Both the position numbers and the translations under genes were made by a program. This document shows positions 19,701-27,144 of a DNA stretch of 64,000 nt, in pieces. The notes beneath the pieces were generated by a model. It was not told the origin of the DNA. It worked only from the letters and a program-made list of their open reading frames with translations, and ran no database searches. Position 1 is the stretch's first letter; every line of letters begins with the position of its first letter. Source of the stretch: Bryobacterales bacterium (GTDB lineage: Bacteria; Acidobacteriota; Terriglobia; Bryobacterales; Bryobacteraceae); NCBI GenBank assembly GCA_020854055.1, contig JADZGD010000129.1:35866-99865 (forward strand). The letters run 5' to 3'.

Positions 19701-19797
19701 GGTGGTGGGGGGCTTATTCTCCACGCTGATCCTCACCACGATTGCCCTGCCCTGCCTGTTCTATGTGGTGGAACGCAGGCGTGGAAACCGGGTATAG
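16723..19797 (+). CDS. Heavy-metal efflux RND permease, CzcA type
   Basis: Inner-membrane, proton-driven pump of the HME-RND family, 1024 residues with the usual 12-helix, duplicated layout. Transmembrane helix 4 holds DFGIIVDGTLVMVEH with Asp393, Asp399 and Glu406. These are the equivalents of Asp402, Asp408 and Glu415 of CzcA, which define the divalent-cation (Zn/Co/Cd, sometimes Ni) group. The Cu/Ag pump CusA lacks the first of these acids. A periplasmic segment with SSQTGRNDSGTDPYGPNRNE near 587-606 is also typical. Start ATG 16723 overlaps the adaptor stop. Exact metal unknown. Confidence 0.95.
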   Translation: MIAALLRYALHQRFITVVLGLALIGLGIYSFLQLKLDAYPDISDTQVVVITTLPGNAAEEMEEQVTVPLERALNSVPQVIGRRSRTIYGLSVIELTFAYGTDDYFARQVVLEKLRDAELPPGAQPSLGPLSTPVGELYRYRVEGPPQYDEIQLRELEDWVIEPRLRQVPGIADITPFGGKVKQYQIQVDPLALEKYGLTIDQIGQAVNANNRNAGGAILDNDQQSMVVRGVGLLRSTADIENIVLKSAAGVPVYIRDIGKVIIGAAPQTGIFGVGDRSGGVEGIVLMRRGENPSEVLDGVVAAIAELNSKLPGGVKIVPLYDRRELVSNTLHTVTHTLMEGLVIVVAVLFLFLGSARAALLTALTIPLSLLFAFICMNFSGVPANLLSLGALDFGIIVDGTLVMVEHVVHNLSRNSEGEKSVLTNIRNSALEVERPIFFSLLILVSAYLPLFTLQRVERRLFTPMAFTVCAALLGSMLLTLTVVPVLATYVFRKGAKTWENPVLAWVYGHYRTLLSRLLPKAGFVVAGATLVVAGAFALATGLGSEFLPSLDEGVIWVRANLPPGISLAKSAQVASEIRRLIAKTPEVKLVSSQTGRNDSGTDPYGPNRNEILVSVKPYNQWPKGTTKADVVDEISRRLRASIPGANFAFTQPILDNVTEAVTGSAADLAVILSGPDLAELRRIAETVLEMIRKVPGATDPAIEQEADQAQLRIRIDRTKVARYGLNVQDVSNLIELAIGGRPVSTLYQGERKFDITARYSPESRADINDLRKILVHAPDGARVPLAELADIQVISGASIIARRENHRQITVKTNIRGRDQGGFVEDAQRRFERQIKLPAGYTVEWGGQFENLDRARKRLALVLPMTIALIFALLFFTFGSPVYAGLVLMNVPFSLVGGIALLWLRGINLSVSAAVGFISLFGVAVMSGVLVIAEINRRRREESQPLEQAVVEGALAQVRPVLMMVIVALLGMVPAARAVGIGSDIQRPLATVVVGGLFSTLILTTIALPCLFYVVERRRGNRV

Positions 19798-19820
19798 GAG
19801 AGTGGCCGAGGAGAGTTGTG

Positions 19821-20129
19821 ATGCCCGCTAAAGCACTACTGATCTTCGTTGATGAAAATGATCGCTGGCAGGAGATCCCGCTCTATGAAGCCCTGGTGCA
19901 GAACCTGTCGCGCCATCACATCTCGGGAGCTACCGCCATCCGCGGATTGATGGGCTTTGGCATCCATCGCCGCATCCATCGCAAAGGGCTGTTCGGCGTG
20001 GCCGACGATAAGCCGGTAACGATCATGGCGATCGATGAAGAAGCGAAACTACGGGCGGTGATTCCGGCCGTGAAGCTGATCATCCAGGAAGGGCTGATGG
20101 TGATGGTGGACGTGGAAGTGGTTTCTTAG
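19821..20129 (+). CDS. DUF190 (PII-like fold) protein linked to the metal pump
   Basis: The 102-residue cytoplasmic protein matches DUF190: MPAKALLIFVDENDR, then a helix YEALVQNLSRHHISGATAIRG, a FGIHRRIHRKGLFG loop, and the strand KPVTIMAIDEE. Known structures of the family have the ferredoxin-like fold of PII and CutA1 trimers. No biochemical role is established. ATG 19821 lies 23 bases after the RND permease with GAGGAGAG upstream, so it is the fourth gene of the operon. A role as metal or nucleotide sensor acting on the pump is an inference from position only. Confidence 0.87.
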   Translation: MPAKALLIFVDENDRWQEIPLYEALVQNLSRHHISGATAIRGLMGFGIHRRIHRKGLFGVADDKPVTIMAIDEEAKLRAVIPAVKLIIQEGLMVMVDVEVVS

Positions 20130-20161
20130 CAACCCGCTCCGGCACCGCTCCGGCACAGCGG

Positions 20162-20190
20162 TTGGCCAAATACCGTTTTGGCGCTACACT
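20162..20190 (+). promoter_or_regulatory. Candidate promoter for the class III aminotransferase
   Basis: TTGGCC (20162-20167), a 17-base spacer and TACACT (20185-20190). Three of six bases match the -35 consensus and four of six the -10. It would give a leader of about 140 bases that contains the hairpin at 20288-20305. Confidence 0.4.
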
Positions 20191-20287
20191 CGGAGATGGA
20201 ATGGTAGTCCTGCTCCCATCCCGATCCCGCCCCTCGCTTTTCGGCGCCGACTGAACGGCCAGGGTCTTCTCCACCCCAGTAGCGGCG

Positions 20288-20305
20288 CACACCGTGTCCG
20301 GTGTG
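20288..20305 (+). other. Hairpin in the aminotransferase leader
   Basis: CACACCG and CGGTGTG form a perfect seven-base-pair stem with a four-base loop, 34 bases before the start codon. It has no U-tract, so it is not a convincing terminator. A leader hairpin is the most that can be said. Confidence 0.4.
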
Positions 20306-20339
20306 GCGTTTAGAACAGACACAGAATCCGGAGACACTG

Positions 20340-21689
20340 ATGGTTCCAACTAATCATTCCACATTGGTACAGAGCGAACTGCCCGAAATCATAACGCCAC
20401 CTCCCGGGCCGCGGGCAAGAGCGGTGATTGCGCGCGACGAGGCGGTGATCTCTCCCTCCTATACACGCAACTATCCGCTGGTGGCGCAGCGCGCTTCCGG
20501 CTGCATTGTCGAGGACATGGACGGCAACCGGTACCTGGACATGAATGCCGGTATTGCCGTCGCCGCCACCGGCCATTGCCATCCGGCGGTGGTCCGGGCG
20601 ATCCAAATGCAGGCGGCCGAGTTGATCCACATGTCGGGCACCGATTTTTACTACCCGAACATGGTGGAACTGGCCGAACGGCTGGCGCGCCTGGCGCCGG
20701 GCCGGGGCGCGCACCGCGTCTATTTCGGCAACTCGGGCACGGAGGCCGTGGAGGCCGCCATCAAACTGGCCCGCTACGTCACCGGGCGCGATAAGTTTCT
20801 GGCCTTCTACGGCGGGTTTCATGGCCGTACGATGGGATCGTTGTCGCTGACGGCCAGCCGCAGCCGCCAGCGCCAGGGGTTTGGACCGCTGCTGGCGGGA
20901 GTATTTCACGCGCCCTACCCCGATTCCTACCGGAACGGCCTAGCCGACGGCGAACGGTCGATCCGGTTTATCAAGGACACACTGTTCCGCCAGGTGCTGC
21001 CGCCCGAAGAGGTGGCGGCGATCATCGTTGAGCCGGTGCAGGGAGAGGGCGGCTACGTGATTCCCCCGCCGGAGTTCCTTCAGCAGTTGAGGCGGCTGGC
21101 CGATGAGCATGGGATTCTGCTGGTGGCAGACGAGGTGCAGTCGGGATTCGGGCGCACGGGAAAGATGTTCGCGATCGAGCATTTTGGCGTGGAACCGGAC
21201 ATTCTGGCGACGGCCAAGGGGATTGCCAGCGGAATGCCGTTGAGCGCCACCATTGCCCGGGCTGAACTGATGAACTGGCCCGCGGGATCTCATGCCTCCA
21301 CCTTTGGCGGCAACCCGGTTGCGGTGGCGGCGGCGCTGGCCACGCTGGACCTGATTGAGGGCGGGCTGATGGAGAATGCCGCCCGGATGGGCGGGTGGCT
21401 GCTCGCACGGATGGCTGAGTGGCCCAAGCGATTCCAGCATGTAGGCGATGTACGCGGACTGGGGTTGATGATCGGAATCGAGATTGTCACCGGCGGACAG
21501 AGCCGCGCGCGAGATGCAGCGTTTCGCGACCGGCTGGTGCAGATGGCGTTCGAACAGGGAGTGCTGGTGCTGGGGGCGGGCGTGAGCGCAATCCGGATTT
21601 CGCCGCCGCTGCTCCTCAACCAGCAGCAGGCCGAGTATGCCGCGGCTACACTGGAGAGGTGCCTGACCGCGCTCGAAGCCGGGGATTGA
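20340..21689 (+). CDS. Class III PLP-dependent aminotransferase (GabT/ornithine type)
   Basis: The 449-residue pyridoxal-phosphate enzyme transfers the terminal amino group of an omega-amino acid to a keto acid. Landmarks are YLDMNAGIAVAATGHCHPAV near 61-80, FGNSGTEAVEAAIKLAR near 130-146, GFHGRTMGSLSLT near 161-173 and the PLP aspartate in LLVADEVQSGFGRTG near 260-274. The Schiff-base lysine is in ATAKGIASGMPL near 289-300. The sequence resembles 4-aminobutyrate aminotransferases, but acetylornithine or other omega-amino substrates remain possible. ATG 20340 has CCGGAGAC upstream. Its stop overlaps the TTG start of the methyltransferase. Confidence 0.88.
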   Translation: MVPTNHSTLVQSELPEIITPPPGPRARAVIARDEAVISPSYTRNYPLVAQRASGCIVEDMDGNRYLDMNAGIAVAATGHCHPAVVRAIQMQAAELIHMSGTDFYYPNMVELAERLARLAPGRGAHRVYFGNSGTEAVEAAIKLARYVTGRDKFLAFYGGFHGRTMGSLSLTASRSRQRQGFGPLLAGVFHAPYPDSYRNGLADGERSIRFIKDTLFRQVLPPEEVAAIIVEPVQGEGGYVIPPPEFLQQLRRLADEHGILLVADEVQSGFGRTGKMFAIEHFGVEPDILATAKGIASGMPLSATIARAELMNWPAGSHASTFGGNPVAVAAALATLDLIEGGLMENAARMGGWLLARMAEWPKRFQHVGDVRGLGLMIGIEIVTGGQSRARDAAFRDRLVQMAFEQGVLVLGAGVSAIRISPPLLLNQQQAEYAAATLERCLTALEAGD

Positions 21690-22228
21690 ACTCGCCCGAA
21701 CGCACTCTCGATGTTGGATGCGGCATCAATAAGACGCCGGGAGCGATCGGTATCGACCGCAACGAGTCGAGCCGGGCCGATGTGCTGTGCGAACTGGACC
21801 ACTTCCCCTACCCTTTTCGCGATGGTTCGTTTTCATCGCTGCGGGCGGTTCACGTGATTGAACATGTCTCCGACGTGCTGCGGACTATGGAGGAGTTCCA
21901 CCGGCTGCTGGCTTCGGGCGGACACGCGCTGATTGTGACACCGCATTACACCGACTTCAGTTCGTTCTGCGATCCGACACACCGCTGGCACCTGAACAGC
22001 TTCTCACTGCGTTATTTCGGCGAGGACCACGCCGGATTCGGATATTACTCCCGCTGCCGCTTTCGTGAGATTTCCACTCGCGTCCGGCTACTAGCATTTT
22101 GGCGCTATCTCGGCTGCGAACTGCTGGTCAACCGATTCCCTCGTTTTCGCCGCTTTTGGGAGCATTACCTGTGCTTCCTGGTTCGCGGCAAATTCATTAC
22201 CTGGGAATTGGAGAAGCTCGGCGAGTGA
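21686..22228 (+). CDS. Class I SAM-dependent methyltransferase
   Basis: The 180-residue cytoplasmic protein has a short methyltransferase core: RTLDVGCGINKTPGAIGID near 6-24 (SAM-binding motif I), DHFPYPFRDGSFSSLRAVHV and HVSDVLRTMEEFHRLLASGG (motifs II/III). The substrate is unknown. The reading frame extends upstream inside the aminotransferase, so the start is uncertain. I chose TTG 21686, which overlaps the aminotransferase stop as ATTGA and places motif I right at the N-terminus as expected. GTG 21659 is the alternative. The C-terminal third (WRYLGCELLVNRFPRFRRFWEHY) is basic and aromatic and may contact membranes or nucleic acid. Confidence 0.78.
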   Translation: MNSPERTLDVGCGINKTPGAIGIDRNESSRADVLCELDHFPYPFRDGSFSSLRAVHVIEHVSDVLRTMEEFHRLLASGGHALIVTPHYTDFSSFCDPTHRWHLNSFSLRYFGEDHAGFGYYSRCRFREISTRVRLLAFWRYLGCELLVNRFPRFRRFWEHYLCFLVRGKFITWELEKLGE

Positions 22229-22256
22229 GAGCTGCGTGGAAGGAGGCTCGAGGGAA

Positions 22257-22697
22257 ATGGGGCTGCTGGCCTGGCTTTGGACGGGAGCGGACCAACTGCG
22301 GCACCGGGCGCGATTGCGAAGCTGGAACCCGGAGCAGGCGGCGGGGCGGCGGGGCGAAGACCTGGCGCACCGGTTTCTGCAACGCGCCGGAATGACCGTC
22401 GTGGCGCGCAACTACCGCACACGCGCCGGAACGGCGGAACTCGATCTTGTAGCATGGGATGGCGGGACGCTGGTGTTTGTCGAGGTCAAGTCACGAGCGA
22501 GTGAGGAGTTCGGTCCGCCGGACCGGGCCGTAGATCGTGAAAAGCGCGCCCATATCGTCCGGGCGGCAGCGGACTATGCGCGCCGGGCCGGAGTGGAGTT
22601 GAAACAGACGCGATTCGACATTGTCAACGTAGTGTTTGCCCGAAGGCCGCGGATCGAGCATCTGCGCGATGCGTTTCGAGTTTCCCGATCAGCCTGA
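22257..22697 (+). CDS. yraN: YraN/UPF0102 family endonuclease-like protein
   Basis: The 146-residue protein has the YraN signature: GRRGEDLAHRFLQRAGMTVVARNYR near residues 25-50, then the PD-(D/E)XK-type core AELDLVAWDGGTLVFVEVKSR with catalytic-type Asp, Glu and Lys. The family is widely conserved and related to Holliday-junction nucleases, but its role is unproven. The start is taken as ATG 22257. An in-frame GTG at 22236 would add seven residues, with AAGGAGG then falling inside the gene. The product fits the usual 110-130 aa core plus a short basic N-terminal extension. It follows the methyltransferase by 28 bases. Confidence 0.88.
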   Translation: MGLLAWLWTGADQLRHRARLRSWNPEQAAGRRGEDLAHRFLQRAGMTVVARNYRTRAGTAELDLVAWDGGTLVFVEVKSRASEEFGPPDRAVDREKRAHIVRAAADYARRAGVELKQTRFDIVNVVFARRPRIEHLRDAFRVSRSA

Positions 22698-22717
22698 GGC
22701 CTGCGGCTGAACGGAAG

Positions 22718-22723
22718 TATAAT
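22718..22723 (+). promoter_or_regulatory. Candidate -10 element (TATAAT) before galT
   Basis: A perfect TATAAT 35 bases before the TTG start of galT. The sequence 17 bases upstream (TGAGGC) is a poor -35, so the assignment rests on the -10 and its position between yraN and galT. Confidence 0.4.
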
Positions 22724-22757
22724 GACCTTTTGTCAAACCTATTGAGGAGCCTTCATC

Positions 22758-23759
22758 TTGCCTGAGTTGCGCAAGGACCCGGTCATCGGGCGGTGGGTCA
22801 TCGTCGCTACGGACCGGGCGAAGCGGCCGACCGATTTTTCGCGGGATCACGTGGTGGTGCGCGGGGGACGATTCTGTCCGTTTTGTCCCGGCAACGAATC
22901 GAAGACCCCGCCCGAGGTGCTCGCCTATCGCCAGAGCGGCGCGGCGAACACGCCGGGCTGGAACCTGCGGGTGATCCCCAATAAGTTCCCCGCGCTGCGT
23001 GTAGAGGGCGAGCTGAACCGTGTCGGCGACGGCATGTACGACCGGATGACGGGCATCGGCGCCCACGAAGTGATTATCGAGACGCCGGACCACATGCAAC
23101 TGCTCTCCGACCTGCCGGAAAGCCGGATTGCCGACGTGTTCTGGGCCTTTCGCGACCGGGTACTCGATCTCGCCCGCGACCACCGGTTGCGCTACATCAT
23201 CTGCTTCAAGAATCACGGTGAAGCCGCCGGGGCGTCGCTCGAGCACACACACTCGCAGTTGATCGCGCTACCGGTTGTGCCGAAACGGGCGCTGGAGGAG
23301 TTGGACGGTTCCAAGAAGTACTACGACTTCAAAGAACGCTGCGTCTACTGCGACATGATCCGCCAGGAGGAAGATGACCAGAAGCGGATTGTGGTGCAGA
23401 CGGACCACTTCATCGTGTTCTGTCCATACGCCTCCCGATTCCCCTTTGAATGTTGCATTCTGCCGCGGCAACATTCGGCTCATTTCGAGCAGACCGACGG
23501 TCCGACGATGCAGAACTTCGGATGGGTGGTTCGCGCGCTGTTGCGAAAACTGGACAAGACGCTGGAGCACACGCCGTACAACTTCATGCTGCACACGGCA
23601 CCGGTGCAGGAGGGACCGATGCCGCACTATCACTGGCACATGGAGTTGATTCCCAAACTGACACGGGTGGCGGGCTTCGAGTGGGGAACCGGGTTCCATA
23701 TCAACCCGACACCGCCCGAAGAGGCTGCTAAATTCCTGCGGGAAGTAGGAATACCGTAG
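22758..23759 (+). CDS. galT: Galactose-1-phosphate uridylyltransferase
   Basis: Leloir-pathway enzyme swapping UMP between UDP-glucose and galactose-1-phosphate. The 333-residue histidine-triad-type protein shows the zinc-type FCPFCPGN near 38-45 and CVYCDM near 196-201. The catalytic SLEHTHSQLIA near 161-171 carries the uridylylated histidine, and HYHWHMEL near 289-296 is also conserved. The start is TTG 22758, giving LPELRKDPVIGRW, the normal N-terminus. It is supported by GAGGAG nine bases upstream; no ATG or GTG alternative fits. Other Leloir genes are not adjacent. The last 32 bases overlap the convergent gene at 23728-24090. Confidence 0.93.
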   Translation: MPELRKDPVIGRWVIVATDRAKRPTDFSRDHVVVRGGRFCPFCPGNESKTPPEVLAYRQSGAANTPGWNLRVIPNKFPALRVEGELNRVGDGMYDRMTGIGAHEVIIETPDHMQLLSDLPESRIADVFWAFRDRVLDLARDHRLRYIICFKNHGEAAGASLEHTHSQLIALPVVPKRALEELDGSKKYYDFKERCVYCDMIRQEEDDQKRIVVQTDHFIVFCPYASRFPFECCILPRQHSAHFEQTDGPTMQNFGWVVRALLRKLDKTLEHTPYNFMLHTAPVQEGPMPHYHWHMELIPKLTRVAGFEWGTGFHINPTPPEEAAKFLREVGIP

Positions 23760-24090
23760 GATTGACCAGCGTGTAGCGAGGCTGGTCCCGCAGCATTGCT
23801 GGAATCGTCTGTTGGCGAGCTTCTGTTTCGATAATGCAGCTTTGGCTTCCGGTGCGGCCCTCCACACGCACGCGGTCTCCGGCGCGGCTGACGCGATAGG
23901 CCATCTCGGCGTCGCAGGATGCCCGCAGGGTGTCCAATGGCCAGTCCGAGCCATTGGAGATGAGGCGGACACCGCCCTCGAGGCCAACCAGAATGGTCAA
24001 CTCCGAGGGTACGAGGCCGGCTTCGATGGTGGATTCAGCAGTCTCGAAGATGCTGGCGGCGTTGTCCAAAAACCGGCTCACGAGGTACAT
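23728..24090 (-). CDS. Hypothetical protein, convergent with galT
   Basis: Unrecognised 120-residue protein. It looks like a single alpha/beta domain: an N-terminal helix (LVSRFLDNAASIFETAEST), then strands LTILVGLEGGVRLIS and MAYRVSRAGDRVRVEGRTG, and a hydrophobic C-terminus. No signal or membrane segment is seen. It starts 52 bases after the DUF362 gene and may be the last gene of that operon. Its 3' end overlaps galT by 32 bases on the opposite strand. It is accepted because codon use and position in the minus-strand operon look genuine, but it could be shorter or spurious. Confidence 0.6.
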   Translation of the reverse strand: MYLVSRFLDNAASIFETAESTIEAGLVPSELTILVGLEGGVRLISNGSDWPLDTLRASCDAEMAYRVSRAGDRVRVEGRTGSQSCIIETEARQQTIPAMLRDQPRYTLVNPTVFLLPAGI

Positions 24091-24142
24091 ATCGATCCGG
24101 CGAGTCCGGACTTGAGCCCAATCTCCCGGAAGCGCGGTTCGA

Positions 24143-25249
24143 TCAGCCGAGCGTGATCTTCTTCAGATTGATTTTTGACTCGTCCGACTCGCCGAGGCCG
24201 AGAAGACCGGCGATCTCGATATGTTCGGGCTGCATGCGGACAAAGTTGCTGTCTTTGTCGCGATAGGCCAGGGCGATCGGCTTCATGCCCACCTGCTCGC
24301 GCTTGTCGTCGATGACGGTGAGTCCGGTACGGTCGAGCGCCACCGGATCGGTACCGAAGTACATGGTCTTGTGTTCCCAAATGTAATTGCGGACCGTACT
24401 GCCGGGACCGCCGTGATAGGCAGCCAGAACGCCGTCGATGACGTGCAACACCGCCTTCTTGCGGATGGTGGCCATGTCGATGACGGTGGGAATGAACATG
24501 CCACAGGCGTTGTTGGAACTGGAGACGTGACTGCGCGACACGTTATTGACCAGGCCGTGCGACATATTCTTGAGCGCAATGGTCACTCCGGCCGACTGGT
24601 GATGCTTCACCACGCCCAGGTTGATCATCTTGTTAACGTCTTTAGCCAGGAAGTTGGCCAGGTAAGAGCGCCGGTGATGGGGATTGGACGGATCGGCCTT
24701 GGGGAGCACCAGAGCCATTTCCATGTACTGATCCGGATCATAGCCGGCCATGTCGAGTTGCATGGCATCGATGTCGTCGCTGGCCCAGGTCCAGCGGACG
24801 CCCTCGGGCAGCCACTTGTCGAAACCGCCACTGAGGAACATCTTGCGGAAGCGGTCGTAGGCGACAATATCCTTCCGCTTGACACCGGCTGCTTCCAGGC
24901 CAGCCACCAGTTCCTGGAAGACCTCGGCCGAGGAGATGAGATACGGTTGGCCTACGGGATTGACCTTAATGCCGACCACATCGCCAGGCTGGAAAAAGAC
25001 CTTGAATGCCGACTGCCAGTCCGGCGCGCCGGTGAGCTCGGTCAAGCCGCGGCGAATCATCTGGCGTACCGGTTCGCGCTGGTAGTTGCCGGAAATCACG
25101 CTGGCAGGGTGATGGACCGCCACCACTTTGGCCCGGTACGGGCCGGGAATGCCGAGGGAATTGGAAGGCGCGGCCGAGGCGGACTTCATCAGCGGAAGCG
25201 CCGCCGAAGCCGCCAGGCCGCTCAAAAAATCTCTGCGTGCACGGTTCAT
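24143..25249 (-). CDS. Tat-exported DUF362 protein
   Basis: The 368-residue precursor begins MNRARRDFLSGLAAS, a twin-arginine signal (Arg5-Arg6) followed by a hydrophobic stretch ending near ASA, so it is folded before export. The body matches DUF362: VVGIKVNPVG near 90-99, a segment rich in His (VVKHHQSAGVTIALKNMSHG near 213-232), and FGTDPVALDRTGL near 311-323. DUF362 proteins often accompany iron-sulfur or redox proteins, but no CxxC cluster motif is present here. It lies 48 bases after the SDR gene and is probably in the same operon. Function unknown. Confidence 0.85.
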   Translation of the reverse strand: MNRARRDFLSGLAASAALPLMKSASAAPSNSLGIPGPYRAKVVAVHHPASVISGNYQREPVRQMIRRGLTELTGAPDWQSAFKVFFQPGDVVGIKVNPVGQPYLISSAEVFQELVAGLEAAGVKRKDIVAYDRFRKMFLSGGFDKWLPEGVRWTWASDDIDAMQLDMAGYDPDQYMEMALVLPKADPSNPHHRRSYLANFLAKDVNKMINLGVVKHHQSAGVTIALKNMSHGLVNNVSRSHVSSSNNACGMFIPTVIDMATIRKKAVLHVIDGVLAAYHGGPGSTVRNYIWEHKTMYFGTDPVALDRTGLTVIDDKREQVGMKPIALAYRDKDSNFVRMQPEHIEIAGLLGLGESDESKINLKKITLG

Positions 25250-25297
25250 AGCGCCTCCAGTTTTCTTGAGTATAGAAGATCGGCGAGACGGGCGGCG

Positions 25298-26038
25298 TCA
25301 GCGCTGGCTCAATCCACCGTCGACGGCCAACACCTGGCCGGTGACAAAATTCGAAGCACGAAGGAAGTAGGCCACGGCTGCGGCGATCTCGTCGGGCGTC
25401 CCCCCGCGCCGGGCCGGCGTCAGGTCAATCAGACGCCGGTCGCGTGGATCGAAATCGTCGAATGGGATCACGCCGGGCGCCACGGAGTTCACGGTGATTG
25501 TGGGAGCGAACGCCTTGGCCAGCGCCCTGGTCAGCATAATCACGCCGGCTTTCGAGGCGCAGTAGTGCGCGTGTTCGGCCCACGGGCGCAGACCGCCGAG
25601 CGAGCTCAGATTGACGATGCGTCCGCCACCGCTGTTGAACATCAGCCGGGCGCCCTGCTGGCAGCAGAAGAAGACCGACTTCAGGTTCACGTCGTGAATG
25701 AAGTCCCAATCGGCTTCGGTGATGTCGAGCGGGTTCAGCCGGGCAAAGCGGCCGGCATTGTTCACCAGGCCGTCCAGTCGGCCGAGTTGCGATTCCACCC
25801 GTTCGAACAACTGGTGAATTTCAGCGACGCTTTCCAGATTGGCGCGAAACAACGGCGCGCCGCCGCACTCGGCGGCCGTCTGGCGCGCCTCCGATTCGGA
25901 GTGGTGATAGTGGATGGCGACGCGGGCTCCCTCACGCGCCAGGCGCAGAGCGATCCCCCGTCCGATCCGCCTGGCGGCTCCGGTGACCAGGACGATCTTG
26001 CCCTGGAGGGACTCTTCCGATGAGCAGGCCTCGATCAA
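25298..26038 (-). CDS. Short-chain dehydrogenase/reductase
   Basis: The 246-residue NAD(P)-dependent oxidoreductase has the SDR cofactor turn VTGAARRIGRG near 17-27, NNAG near 91-94, and the catalytic Ser with YCASK near 151-155. It ends in VTGQVLAVDGG, as in FabG-like enzymes. The start is TTG 26038, whose second and third bases are part of the racemase stop (ATTGA overlap). The frame has no ATG or GTG that keeps the cofactor motif intact. Longer upstream reading would lie inside the racemase gene. The substrate is unknown. Its place in the coupled operon suggests a linked metabolic step. Confidence 0.85.
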   Translation of the reverse strand: MIEACSSEESLQGKIVLVTGAARRIGRGIALRLAREGARVAIHYHHSESEARQTAAECGGAPLFRANLESVAEIHQLFERVESQLGRLDGLVNNAGRFARLNPLDITEADWDFIHDVNLKSVFFCCQQGARLMFNSGGGRIVNLSSLGGLRPWAEHAHYCASKAGVIMLTRALAKAFAPTITVNSVAPGVIPFDDFDPRDRRLIDLTPARRGGTPDEIAAAVAYFLRASNFVTGQVLAVDGGLSQR

Positions 26039-27144
26039 TGCAGCGTCTCCTCGCGCACCGTTACCGATTTCAGATAATCGGTATCGATTGCATATCCAAA
26101 ACCCGGCCCGGCGGGAACGTCGATCACTCCCTCCGGCGAGACCTCGACTTCGGGCACAATAATGTCGCGCGCCCAATAACGCTTGCTGGCCGACACATCG
26201 CCAGGGAGCAGGAAATTGGGCAGCGTCGAAAGCGCGACGTTGTGCGCCCGGCCGATGCCCGACTCGAGCATGCCACCGCACCAGACCGGCACGTTGCGCG
26301 CCTGGGCAACGTCGTGCACGCGGCGGGCTTCAGCAAAACCACCCACCCGGCCCAGTTTGATGTTGATGATCTGGCCGGCGCGCATGGCGATCGCCTGTTC
26401 GGCGTGGTGCGCCGAGCGGATGCACTCGTCGAGACAAATGGGGGTCTCGATCCGGGCCTGGAGCTTGGCATGGTCGATGATGTCATCGTAGCCGAGCGGC
26501 TGTTCGATCATCATCAGGTAAAACTCGTCGAGCCGTTTCAGGTGTTCGATATCGGCCAGGGTGTAGGCGGAGTTGGCATCGGCCATCAACCGGATATTGG
26601 GAAAACGCCGGCGGACCTGACGGATCACGTCCACATCCCAGCCGGGCTTGATCTTGATTTTGATGCGCTGGTAGCCCTCGGCCAGTTCCCGCTCTATGGT
26701 TTCGAGCAGATCCTCCACCGAATCCTTGACGCCGATGGAAACGCCGCAAGGGATCCGGCGCCGCGCACCGCCGCCGATCCGTTGCCAGAGCGGCATGTCC
26801 TGCTCCCTGGCGGCCAGGTCCCAGACGGCCGCTTCCAGGCCACCGCAGGTCATACGGTGGCCGCGGATGTGCGCCATCCAGTGCCCGGCCTGCTCAGGCC
26901 CGTCGATCTCGCGATGGAGCAGGCGCGGCACCGCGAAATCGCGGAGAATCAGCCACGCCCCATCGGTCCACTCCTCGTTGTAGAACGGCCGCTCTCCGCA
27001 ACTCACCTCACCCCAGCCGGAGACGCCTCCGGCATCCGCTTCCACCAGGATGATGCGGCGGGTGGTGGTGCGCCCGAAGCTGGTTTCAAAAAAATGCACC
27101 AGCGGCATAGTGATTTCGCGAAGAGTGACGCGCTCGATCTTCAT
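26035..27144 (-). CDS. N-succinylamino-acid racemase / o-succinylbenzoate synthase (enolase superfamily)
   Basis: The 369-residue muconate-lactonising-subgroup enzyme carries every expected catalytic residue: the KxK pair (Lys162/Lys164) in RIKIKIKPGWD, metal ligands Asp189, Glu214 and Asp239, and base Lys263 in NIKLGRVGGF. Several of these fall at the same numbers as in the Amycolatopsis N-acylamino-acid racemase. The segment WCGGMLESGIGRAHNVALS is diagnostic of the NSAR/OSBS family. No menaquinone genes are near, whereas a GNAT acyltransferase is coupled upstream. I therefore favour racemisation of N-succinylamino acids over MenC function, although such enzymes are often bifunctional. Confidence 0.88.
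   Translation of the reverse strand: MKIERVTLREITMPLVHFFETSFGRTTTRRIILVEADAGGVSGWGEVSCGERPFYNEEWTDGAWLILRDFAVPRLLHREIDGPEQAGHWMAHIRGHRMTCGGLEAAVWDLAAREQDMPLWQRIGGGARRRIPCGVSIGVKDSVEDLLETIERELAEGYQRIKIKIKPGWDVDVIRQVRRRFPNIRLMADANSAYTLADIEHLKRLDEFYLMMIEQPLGYDDIIDHAKLQARIETPICLDECIRSAHHAEQAIAMRAGQIINIKLGRVGGFAEARRVHDVAQARNVPVWCGGMLESGIGRAHNVALSTLPNFLLPGDVSASKRYWARDIIVPEVEVSPEGVIDVPAGPGFGYAIDTDYLKSVTVREETLH

Noticed and set aside
20130..20160. Tandem copies of GCTCCGGCAC after the DUF190 gene
   Set aside because: Only two short copies; probably chance in GC-rich DNA.
24221..26023. 600-codon open frame antisense to the DUF362 and SDR genes
   Set aside because: It is a shadow of two well-supported minus-strand genes; low-complexity, His/Gly-rich translation without homology.
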